From: Clostridium sp. CAG:138
GTDB lineage: Bacteria > Bacillota > Clostridia > Christensenellales > CAG-138
Direction: 5' to 3'
DNA length: 18,437 bases
Assembly (NCBI GenBank): GCA_000435055.1
Contig: FR879719.1
Coordinates: 1-18,437 of the forward strand
Shown: piece by piece, positions 1 to 7,142 of the stretch
Numbering within the stretch: the stretch's first letter is position 1
How the letters are laid out: the number at the start of each line of letters is the position of its first letter
Position numbers and translations under genes: made by a program
Notes under the pieces: model-generated
Told to the model about the DNA's origin: nothing
Databases searched by the model: none
Seen by the model: only the letters and a program-made list of their open reading frames with translations

Positions 1-1
1 C

Positions 2-94
2 ACTCCCGAACCCGGCGGAGACGGTACTCCCGAGCCCGGCGGCGAAATCACTCCCGAGCCGGGTGGTGAATACACTCCCGAACCCGAAGAACCC
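2..94 (+). repeat. 24-bp tandem repeat encoding TPEPGGxx linker
   Basis: Units start at 2, 26, 50 and 74 (the last degenerates to TPEPEEP). Each encodes TPEPGG plus two variable residues (DG, EI, EY). Third-position changes between units (gaa/gag, ccc/ccg, ggc/ggt) show divergence rather than very recent copying. The array runs off the left edge, so copy number is unknown. Pro/Gly/Thr/Glu-rich linkers of this kind usually separate surface domains or span the cell wall. Confidence 0.9.
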
Positions 95-1489
95 TATATT
101 GCAACGGATCTTTACAGTGGAATATATACTCCTGCCGATATAGAAAACGACACGCTTGTTTTTTATGCATACCCTGCCGGGGGAGATAATCTTTCACTTA
201 AAGTTTATATTAAAGGCCGTTACGACAACGTGAACAACGGTGAATTGCTGTACCCGGATGAGCAGAGTTATTTTCGTCCCGTGTTGTCGATAAACAATGA
301 GTACATAATCACAATGTATCTCTATCGCGGAAGTGAACTTTGCGGCGGTGCTGTGCGCTTTTATATCACCTACCGCAATCAGCCTGCCGATGAAGACAAT
401 CCTGTTGTCGGTGAACATCCGCCGGTGATAACAACAAACCGCGACGGCGACGACAGTGTGATCACAAGCAGCCGTTTCCTGCTAAGAGTTGCTGCACGCA
501 CCTGGGAAGGCAATGTTATATACGCAAACCATATCGTTGTTACCCTTGACGGTGTTGTTCAAACGAATCCGACCGGCAGCACGGTGTTTGAATATCACCT
601 TGTGCTGACTCCGCCGAATGTCGGAGACGACATCGACCATATTGTTACTATACTTGCATGGGATGATGAAGGGAACTCAACTTTCCGAAAACTCATTCTG
701 CCCTATCACCGCGTCGGTGAAGGAGATGAAAACGGAAGCATCCATATTTCAATAGATGCAACCACCCTCGGGCTCGGCATCATTATTGATGATGATTATA
801 CCGTTCATGAAGGCGAAAACGCTGCCGAAGTGCTGCTGCGCCTGTTCGAGGACTATGGCATTGAAGCGCAATTCAGCGGAACACCGAGGCTGAATTTCTA
901 TCTGCGGCGCATCGTGTGGGGCGATATTGCATACAGCGTTGATATTCCTCCGGAACTCTGGGAGCTGATACTCCGTGACGGCATAACTCTTACGGATCAG
1001 CATGACCGAGACAGCATCGGAGAATTCGACTTCACGCGGTGTTCCGGTTGGATGTACTGTATAAACGGCATGTACCCGGGAATCGGACTTTCCGAATACT
1101 ACCCAATCAACGGTGACGAGCTCTGTCTGCGGTTTACACTTGCTCTCGGCAAGGATATCGGCGGATATGACGCAACAGGTTCCGGCGGATCCGAAGGCTC
1201 ACTTTCAAGTTACTGCGGGCTTTGGATTGACGGAGGATTCATTCAGCTTGAGCACGACTACGAACTCATTCAACGTGTCGAACCCACTGACGATGAGGAT
1301 GGTTTCATTGAGTACCGCTGCTCAAAATGCCATGACACTTACCGCGAAGTGCTTCCCGCAGGAAGTCCCGGCCAAAGCGTATTTATGCTGACGCATACGC
1401 TTGTGCCGCAAATCTGCATCGGTACTGCGGGCTCACCCGAAAATTCCGGTTTAAAAAGAAAGGCGATAAATAATGACATTAAAGATTAA
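2..1489 (+). CDS. Surface protein with Ig-like and DUF4430 domains, 5'-truncated, probable 3' frameshift
   Basis: The frame is open to the left edge, so the true start lies outside the window; the first in-window GTG at 230 is internal. The visible part begins with a TPEPGG-type repeat linker (2-94), then beta-rich, Ig-like sequence, then a DUF4430 (transcobalamin C-terminal-like) domain at about 740-1170. Its key motifs are IGEFDF, SGWMYCINGMYPG and DIGG. A CxxC segment (YRCSKCHDTYREVLP) follows at about 1312-1356. Ig plus DUF4430 is clearly paralogous to residues 35-285 of the gene at 12031. As read, the protein ends in an uncharged tail at 1489 and overlaps the next gene by 17 bases. In the neighbouring frame the end reads RKFRFKKKGDK and stops at 1471-1473, giving a TAATG junction, which suggests one missing base near 1427-1431. 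Role is inferred: extracellular ligand binding. DUF4430 is widespread in Clostridia surface proteins, and ligands are largely unknown. Confidence 0.85.
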   Translation, partial: TPEPGGDGTPEPGGEITPEPGGEYTPEPEEPYIATDLYSGIYTPADIENDTLVFYAYPAGGDNLSLKVYIKGRYDNVNNGELLYPDEQSYFRPVLSINNEYIITMYLYRGSELCGGAVRFYITYRNQPADEDNPVVGEHPPVITTNRDGDDSVITSSRFLLRVAARTWEGNVIYANHIVVTLDGVVQTNPTGSTVFEYHLVLTPPNVGDDIDHIVTILAWDDEGNSTFRKLILPYHRVGEGDENGSIHISIDATTLGLGIIIDDDYTVHEGENAAEVLLRLFEDYGIEAQFSGTPRLNFYLRRIVWGDIAYSVDIPPELWELILRDGITLTDQHDRDSIGEFDFTRCSGWMYCINGMYPGIGLSEYYPINGDELCLRFTLALGKDIGGYDATGSGGSEGSLSSYCGLWIDGGFIQLEHDYELIQRVEPTDDEDGFIEYRCSKCHDTYREVLPAGSPGQSVFMLTHTLVPQICIGTAGSPENSGLKRKAINNDIKD

Positions 1490-2534
1490 ATCAATTCTGA
1501 GCCTGCTGCTTGCGTTTTTGCTCATATTCGCAGGATGCAGTGCATCTCCGCATAAAGAACGAGTACAGCCTCCCATGTCCGAACGCATTCTTCAGATTGC
1601 GCAGGGCATGAAGAAACTTGCAGGAGTTGAAGAAGGCGACTGTCTGCTTAATGCGTCGGATGAATTCCCTGCCGGTTCTTCCGTTTGCGACTGGGCAGCC
1701 TTGGCATGTGCTGTCGGCGGTGCGGAGGATAGCTATACAGCCTACCTGCACGCGCTTGAAGCTTATGTAAAAAATAAACTCGGCGAAGATTCATCCCTCG
1801 GCAGAGCAACCGACTACCACCGAATTGCTCTTACGGTGCTCGCACTTGGCGGTGACCCGGCAGCATTTTCGGAGGATAAAAACGGAGAACCGGTGAATCT
1901 TGTTGAGCTCGGAACCTACAACTACCCCGGCGAACTCGGCGCGCAAGGACTGAACGCATACATTTTTGCACTGATAACTCTCGATTCTGAGAGTTATGCG
2001 GTTCCTGACGGAAGCAGGTATACCCGAACAGGCATCATTAAAGAAATTCTTGCTGCCGAAGAACCCGGCGGAGGGTTTGGGCTTGATAAAGGTGCATTTG
2101 ACATTGATATAACCGCAATGGCGCTTCAAGCTCTTGCCCCGTACTGCGGCAGCCAAAACGCGCTTTCCGTCGGTATATCACCCGGCGAGATCTCCCGCAC
2201 TGTTGACCGTGCATTGGCACGGCTTGCCGCTGTAATGAAAGAAAACTGCACATTCTGCTCGTATGGTGCAGAAAACACCGAGTCGACAGCTCAGGTTATT
2301 ATTGCACTCTGTTCACTTGGTATCGACCCACGCACCGATGAACGTTTCATGCGCGGCGGTAAAAACATTGTTGACGGAATGCAGAGTTTTCTTCTCCCCG
2401 GCAGCGTGTACAGGCACTCTGCGAACGATTCGGAAGGAAACCTTATGTCCACGGAGCAGGCAATGCTTGCGCATATCGCATTGTATAAAGCTGATCATAA
2501 GCTCGGAAGACTGTATGATTTTCAAAGCGTATAG
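1473..2534 (+). CDS. Lipoprotein with alpha-toroid (prenyltransferase/terpenoid cyclase-like) fold
   Basis: 353 residues. The N-terminus is a lipoprotein signal: Lys-containing n-region, hydrophobic core and a relaxed lipobox IFAGC with the acceptor Cys at residue 22. The mature part is built of repeated amphipathic helix pairs with small-residue motifs such as QGLNAYIFALITL, DIDITAMALQALAPY, STAQVIIALCSLGIDP and STEQAMLAHIALYK. This pattern is typical of prenyltransferase/squalene-cyclase-like alpha-alpha toroids. I see no DxDD or QW cyclase signature, so a binding role is more likely than catalysis. The start is set by the signal peptide and a GAAAGG sequence upstream; it overlaps the end of the DUF4430 gene, implying translational coupling. 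In animal cobalamin carriers this fold is fused to a DUF4430-like C-terminal domain; here the two are adjacent genes. Specific ligand unknown. Confidence 0.8.
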   Translation: MTLKIKSILSLLLAFLLIFAGCSASPHKERVQPPMSERILQIAQGMKKLAGVEEGDCLLNASDEFPAGSSVCDWAALACAVGGAEDSYTAYLHALEAYVKNKLGEDSSLGRATDYHRIALTVLALGGDPAAFSEDKNGEPVNLVELGTYNYPGELGAQGLNAYIFALITLDSESYAVPDGSRYTRTGIIKEILAAEEPGGGFGLDKGAFDIDITAMALQALAPYCGSQNALSVGISPGEISRTVDRALARLAAVMKENCTFCSYGAENTESTAQVIIALCSLGIDPRTDERFMRGGKNIVDGMQSFLLPGSVYRHSANDSEGNLMSTEQAMLAHIALYKADHKLGRLYDFQSV

Positions 2535-2588
2535 CCTGATATTGTCTGCACGATGAAAATATTAATTAATGATAAACGGTGATTATAA

Positions 2589-3530
2589 ATGCTGACAGAC
2601 AACATTAAATCTGAAATCAAAAAAGTTATCGTCGGAAAGGACGAAATTATCGAAAAGGTTTTGACTGCAATTCTTGCGCAGGGACACATACTGCTGGAAG
2701 ATGTTCCCGGCGTTGGAAAAACAAGCCTTGCACTTGCTTTTTCAAAGGCACTCGGACTTGACTGCAAACGTATTCAGTTCACACCGGACACAATGCCTTC
2801 CGATGTGACAGGCTTTTCGGTTTTCGAAAAATCAAATTCCGACTTTGTGTATAAGCCCGGAGCGGTTATGACAAATCTTCTTGTTGCGGATGAAATCAAC
2901 CGCACCTCAAGCAAAACCCAATCCGCTCTGCTTGAAGCGATGGAGGAAGGAAAAGTTACAGTTGACGGAACAACCCATAAACTTCCGTCCCCGTTCATCG
3001 TTCTTGCAACCGAAAATCCGATCGGGTCGGCAGGAACGCAACTGCTGCCCGTTTCTCAGCTGGACAGGTTCATGTTCAAATTGAGCATGGGTTATCCCGA
3101 TATTAAAAGTCAAGTTGAAATACTGCAGGGCAGACACCGTTCCGACCCGCTTGACGATGTAAAAGCCGTATGCTCAGCCAATGAACTGGTGCAAACAATC
3201 GAAGTTGTTCGACAAACATTCATATGCGATGAAGTTTACGAATACATAGCCGAACTTGCCGAGCAGACGCGGCATCACGAATCGGTTCAGTTCGGAATCA
3301 GCCCCCGCGGTGCGTTGGCGGTGAGCCGTGCCGCAAAAGCATATGCTTATCTTTCCCGCCGCGACTATGTTACGGCGGACGATGTTGCCGCAGTTTTCCG
3401 CGATGTATGTGCACACAGACTTGTTCTGAACACAAAAGCGCGAATGCGCGGGTATACCGAAACGGATGTTGCCGATGAAATTGTTTCCGAACACAAAAAA
3501 CCGGGAGTTAAGGATTTTAAACGGAGATGA
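2589..3530 (+). CDS. MoxR-family AAA+ ATPase
   Basis: 313 residues, normal MoxR length. The Walker A is EDVPGVGKTS at residues 37-46, Walker B is NLLVADEIN at 96-104, sensor 1 is ATENP at 140-144, and a conserved QLDRF follows at 157-161. The C-terminal third is the helical lid (SPRGALAVSRAAKAYA). MoxR ATPases are cytoplasmic, chaperone-like factors usually encoded next to DUF58 and transglutaminase-like or von Willebrand A proteins, and are thought to help assemble or activate membrane or secreted partners. Its stop TGA overlaps the next start (ATGA at 3527-3530), so it is coupled to the DUF58 gene. The upstream gap of 54 bases has only a weak ribosome site and no visible terminator, so it could be cotranscribed with the lipoprotein gene. 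Confidence 0.95.
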   Translation: MLTDNIKSEIKKVIVGKDEIIEKVLTAILAQGHILLEDVPGVGKTSLALAFSKALGLDCKRIQFTPDTMPSDVTGFSVFEKSNSDFVYKPGAVMTNLLVADEINRTSSKTQSALLEAMEEGKVTVDGTTHKLPSPFIVLATENPIGSAGTQLLPVSQLDRFMFKLSMGYPDIKSQVEILQGRHRSDPLDDVKAVCSANELVQTIEVVRQTFICDEVYEYIAELAEQTRHHESVQFGISPRGALAVSRAAKAYAYLSRRDYVTADDVAAVFRDVCAHRLVLNTKARMRGYTETDVADEIVSEHKKPGVKDFKRR

Positions 3531-4750
3531 AGCATAACCCCAAACCCGAAGAAAAGAAAGCAGCGGGGATCGATGATGATTTTGCAGTAAAAAAAGATTT
3601 TGCACAAAGCTGCACACTGCGGCGCATTGCAGCTGCTGTTCTGTATCTGTCGATTCTTTTCTGCTGCACAATCACCGCATTAAAGCTTCCGTCACTTGCT
3701 GTTTTGTTCCCGCTTGCAGCAGTGCTGCTTATTCCCCCGCTTTGCTTTGCGTTCAACTGTTTCGCCGCTTCGAAAGTTGAATTTGCCGTTAAAGCTTCTT
3801 CCTCCTGTCCCCGCGGGGAAAGCTGTCGTTGTGAAATCGTTCTTCGCAATGACAGTATCATTCCGCTGCCGTTCGTGCGCTGTACTCTGATTTTGCTAAA
3901 CAAGCTTAACGGAGAAAACCGCATTTCGGTCATTCGTTGCAGCGTCCCTGCACTTTCGGAAAGCCGAACCGGGTTTTCTGTAAAATCGATGCATTGCGGC
4001 AGCGTTTCACCGCAGATCCTGCGAACAGAGCTTACCGATTGCTTCGGACTGTTTTTTAAAAGAATACGCAGCAGCTCTTCCCTGCGATCGGATGCAAAAT
4101 GCTTATTTATGCCGACAGTGTTCGATATTGACGCCATCAGAAACGATGCATTCTCTCATGATATAGACAGCAGCGATTATGCACCCGGCAAACGCGGTTC
4201 GGATCATTCCGAAGTTTTTCAACTCCGTCCGTACGAACAGGGTGATTCTTTAAAACAGGTGCATTGGAAGGCCTCCTGTAAATTCGATGACCTCATCGTG
4301 CGCGACGCAAGCTTTCCGATAGTACGTTCACTGCTTATCTGCATGGACGTATCCGGATGTACAGCCGCTGAATGCGATGCAATCAGTGACGTTGCAGTCT
4401 CTGTCTGTTCCGCACTGTCGGACTCCGGAACCGCATTTACAATTGCACGCCCGCAATGCGGCCAAATTGAGTTTATCGACGTGAATGCTTCCGATGAGCT
4501 TCCCTCTGCGGCCGAATGGCTTATCGAATGCGAACCCTCGGAAAGCGCCTTCGCAGCATATGTCAGGGAACGCGGCGCCTGCGGATACGGAAAAATCGTG
4601 TTTATCGGCAAAGAGTTCTCAGACTCTGCTGCGGAGTTTTGCGCCGGTGCAAACACAAAGCGGCTTCTCTGCCGTGCGGGCGGCAACGGTACGTTTACGG
4701 CATTCTCTTCAGACAATTATGCTGAAGAACTGTCCGATGTTGACCTTTAA
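3527..4750 (+). CDS. DUF58 family membrane protein
   Basis: 407 residues. Two hydrophobic helices lie near residues 33-52 and 55-78, separated by a short turn, followed by a beta-rich extramembrane region. The DUF58 hallmark is at about residues 226-259: HSEVFQLRPYEQGDSLKQVHWKA, written here as HSEVFQLRPYEQGDS then LKQVHWKASCK, ending in LIVRD. The C-terminal part (LLICMDVSG and onward) has the start of a von Willebrand A-like fold, as is usual in this family. The start ATG overlaps the MoxR stop by four bases and is preceded by CGGAG, though closely spaced. DUF58 proteins are the standard partner of MoxR ATPases and sit in the membrane between the ATPase and the transglutaminase-like protein. 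The exact biochemical role of the family is not established. Confidence 0.92.
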   Translation: MKHNPKPEEKKAAGIDDDFAVKKDFAQSCTLRRIAAAVLYLSILFCCTITALKLPSLAVLFPLAAVLLIPPLCFAFNCFAASKVEFAVKASSSCPRGESCRCEIVLRNDSIIPLPFVRCTLILLNKLNGENRISVIRCSVPALSESRTGFSVKSMHCGSVSPQILRTELTDCFGLFFKRIRSSSSLRSDAKCLFMPTVFDIDAIRNDAFSHDIDSSDYAPGKRGSDHSEVFQLRPYEQGDSLKQVHWKASCKFDDLIVRDASFPIVRSLLICMDVSGCTAAECDAISDVAVSVCSALSDSGTAFTIARPQCGQIEFIDVNASDELPSAAEWLIECEPSESAFAAYVRERGACGYGKIVFIGKEFSDSAAEFCAGANTKRLLCRAGGNGTFTAFSSDNYAEELSDVDL

Positions 4751-4786
4751 ACCGGTTTCGTATTATAAAATTTGTGGTTGAGTTGA

Positions 4787-7090
4787 ATGATTAAAAGAGA
4801 AAAAAGAGACGAATTGCATATTGAGCAGTCCAAAAGCGCATGTTGTCAAAGCTTCTGGGATTTTTCCAGAGCATTGCTCTGTTCGGTTATGTTCACACTC
4901 GGCTTCAACATCCTGCTGTTTTCGATTTTTAACTCGCTGAGCGTTTCGGCGTTTACGGTTACCGCGTTTGAAGCACCGATAATCTGCGTGCTCATACTTC
5001 TTTTTCGCGGAAAGAGGGGAACCGTTGCAGTGTCTTTATACTGTGCCGCAGTTTTCCTGTTTTCCATACTCTTTTTTGGGAGCATACGCAGCGGACTTGA
5101 TGCACTCACTAATGACTGCATTGCGCTTTTAATAAAGCTGACAGGAAAAATCCATCTCGATGTGCAATCCGAACCTGCCGATACATTGCCGTTCCTTATT
5201 CTGCTTTGCAGCATTATTTCAGCAGCATCAGCCAAACTGTTTTCTGCCGGAAGACGCATTGCTGCATACGCAGTTATTCTGTTCGGCACGGTACTTTCCG
5301 CAAGCGGCATTGCACAATCACCTGTCGGTGCGGTTTTAATAATTGCAAGCGGAATAACACATCTTGCTGCGGGAAGTCTCTCCGTTCCGCATTTTCAAAA
5401 AAAGGGCGCAAAGCTCACTTGTGCCGTCGTTCCGCTGCTTCTTGCTTCGGCAGTCTTTCTGGGTTCTCTGCCCATGCGCAGTTTTTGTTCGGACAGCAGG
5501 CTGAATGCACTCAGCAGCAGCCTCGGTATTTGGCTGCACCGTGCGGTTTACGATGAAACAACAAATTCCATGCCCGAGGGACGGCTCTCTCCCCTTCGCG
5601 CACGCAATACTTCCGAAACCCCCGCAATTGCTGTAACATCCGAAACAATACAAAGCGGTTATTTTCGTGGAATGGTCGGAGAAGTTTACACCGGAACGAG
5701 CTGGGAATCGCTGCCAAACAAAGAACTTGCAAAATACAACGACTTGTTCTACTGGCTTCATTCCGACGGTTTTTTTGCCCAAGCTCAATTGAGCTCCGCA
5801 GCAGCCGCTGTTGGAGCTGACGGCGGAAATGCATGCGCAAAAAGCAAAGTTGATATTGAACTGATTTCAGCATGCAGACGTTATCTGTATCTTCCGTATA
5901 ATGCCGCTGCGGGAAAACTTCTTGATGAAGACCGCATCGGAGATTCCGCATGTATTCGAAAGAACAATACCGGAAGAGATTTCAGCATTGAATGCAGCTC
6001 CGTGCCGAGTGCGCCTCAGCTCCGCAGAATGCTGAAGGATACAAACGGGGATTCCGTTGAAAAGTACTTGTCCGACGAACGCGCCTATGCTCAGTTTGTG
6101 TATGAAACAAGTTTGCTTCTTACTCCCGAAGCAACTGCTGCAATGGCCGAAATTTTCGGCGAAGCCCCGCCTGCGCTTGCCCTTTCGGATATTCTGCCGC
6201 TCGTTTTAAGCGCGCTGAAGGAAAACATTACCTATGATGAAACGGTCAAAACTGACTGCGGAACGAATGATTTTGCCGCATACGTTCTTCAGGTCGGCAA
6301 ACGCGGATACAGCGTTCACTATGCAGCATGTGCTGCCGTTATGCTGAGATATTTCGGCGTTCCGTCAAGGTATGTCGAAGGCTATTATATCAATGCCGAA
6401 ACAGCTGCTGCACGGAGTGTTTCGGGGCGTGTTGTTCTGACCGAAGCGGATGCGCATGCATGGGCTGAATACTATCTCGACGGTATCGGATGGATCCCGT
6501 TTGAAACAACTCCGGGTTTTGAAGGAAGTGATTCGGCTTTTTCCGGTAATGACAGAAGGACTGACGATTCATCGGATCCTTCCGATAACACCGAAGCTCC
6601 GAACGAACCGGATTCTTCAGACGACAGGGAGGATACTTATCGGAATGATAACCTTCCCGATATCCGCCTCGCGCGTCCGCAAAAGAATCTGAACAAAATT
6701 AACAGTACAAAGCTTGCAAAAGCACTGATTTTGGCATTCCTTCCGATTCTGCTTCTGCTCACAGCGGCTCTGATTGTTTTTCTTGCAGTACGCCGCATCC
6801 GATTTCGACGAGCGTTCAAAAAAATGCTCAATGCCGAACCGAACGAAGCCATTGCACTTATGTTCGGCTACCTGAACATGTTCATGGCTGCATGCGGACT
6901 TGATATCAGCAAAATTGATTCCCGCTATTCCGAGCTCAACGCTGAAGCCGTGTTCAGCAACCATAAAATGACTGCTGAGCAAAAAGAAGATATGCAGACG
7001 TATATTGAATCAGAGGTTGACAAATACAGGAGTTCGCGCTCATTCTTCGGACGGCTGCGCGACAGATATATCGCCTGTGTTTATATATAA
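4787..7090 (+). CDS. Multi-pass transglutaminase-like membrane protein, nucleophile Cys apparently replaced by Ser
   Basis: 767 residues. About six hydrophobic segments lie between residues 20 and 230, as in TgpA/DUF3488-type proteins. An extracellular region follows, with a transglutaminase-like core at about 470-580: RGYSVHYAACAAVML, RYFGVPSRYVEGYY, DAHAWAEYYLDGIGW and PFETTPGF. His557 and Glu573 fit the triad, but the position normally Cys (GYCxxFA pattern) is Ser509, codon AGC at 6311-6313, one base from TGC. Cys515 lies six residues further on. An Asp/Ser/Pro-rich linker at about 585-630, one more membrane helix at about 646-668 and a cytoplasmic DUF4129-like tail complete it. It starts 36 bases after the DUF58 gene; the ribosome site is weak. 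In this gene set it is the likely client or effector of MoxR/DUF58. It may be a pseudoenzyme or a clade-specific variant. Confidence 0.9.
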   Translation: MIKREKRDELHIEQSKSACCQSFWDFSRALLCSVMFTLGFNILLFSIFNSLSVSAFTVTAFEAPIICVLILLFRGKRGTVAVSLYCAAVFLFSILFFGSIRSGLDALTNDCIALLIKLTGKIHLDVQSEPADTLPFLILLCSIISAASAKLFSAGRRIAAYAVILFGTVLSASGIAQSPVGAVLIIASGITHLAAGSLSVPHFQKKGAKLTCAVVPLLLASAVFLGSLPMRSFCSDSRLNALSSSLGIWLHRAVYDETTNSMPEGRLSPLRARNTSETPAIAVTSETIQSGYFRGMVGEVYTGTSWESLPNKELAKYNDLFYWLHSDGFFAQAQLSSAAAAVGADGGNACAKSKVDIELISACRRYLYLPYNAAAGKLLDEDRIGDSACIRKNNTGRDFSIECSSVPSAPQLRRMLKDTNGDSVEKYLSDERAYAQFVYETSLLLTPEATAAMAEIFGEAPPALALSDILPLVLSALKENITYDETVKTDCGTNDFAAYVLQVGKRGYSVHYAACAAVMLRYFGVPSRYVEGYYINAETAAARSVSGRVVLTEADAHAWAEYYLDGIGWIPFETTPGFEGSDSAFSGNDRRTDDSSDPSDNTEAPNEPDSSDDREDTYRNDNLPDIRLARPQKNLNKINSTKLAKALILAFLPILLLLTAALIVFLAVRRIRFRRAFKKMLNAEPNEAIALMFGYLNMFMAACGLDISKIDSRYSELNAEAVFSNHKMTAEQKEDMQTYIESEVDKYRSSRSFFGRLRDRYIACVYI

Positions 7091-7094
7091 GTAA

Positions 7095-7115
7095 AAGCTG
7101 TATTCAATTCAGCTT
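7095..7115 (+). other. Short inverted repeat in the leader of the large dockerin gene
   Basis: AAGCTG (7095-7100) and CAGCTT (7110-7115) form a perfect 6-bp stem with a 9-base loop, just after the stop at 7090 and before the ribosome site. No T-tract follows, so I do not call it a terminator. It could be a weak mRNA stability or processing element. Confidence 0.4.
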
Positions 7116-7128
7116 ATTACTAAATCAT

Positions 7129-7135
7129 AAGGAGG
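7129..7135 (+). promoter_or_regulatory. Strong Shine-Dalgarno (AAGGAGG) for the propeller-dockerin gene
   Basis: AAGGAGG lies seven bases before the ATG at 7143, an ideal spacing. It is the best ribosome site of the plus-strand genes and fixes the start, which is followed by a good signal peptide. It suggests this protein is made at a higher level than the membrane triad upstream. Confidence 0.9.
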
Positions 7136-7142
7136 TTTTTTA

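Noticed and set aside
2..94. Tandem repeat as a CRISPR or regulatory array
   Set aside because: Unit length is 24 bases with no spacers, and it keeps the reading frame, so it is a coding linker repeat.
230..1489. GTG at 230 as the true start of the first gene
   Set aside because: The frame is open to the left edge and encodes a repeat linker typical of the middle of surface proteins; no signal peptide follows the GTG.
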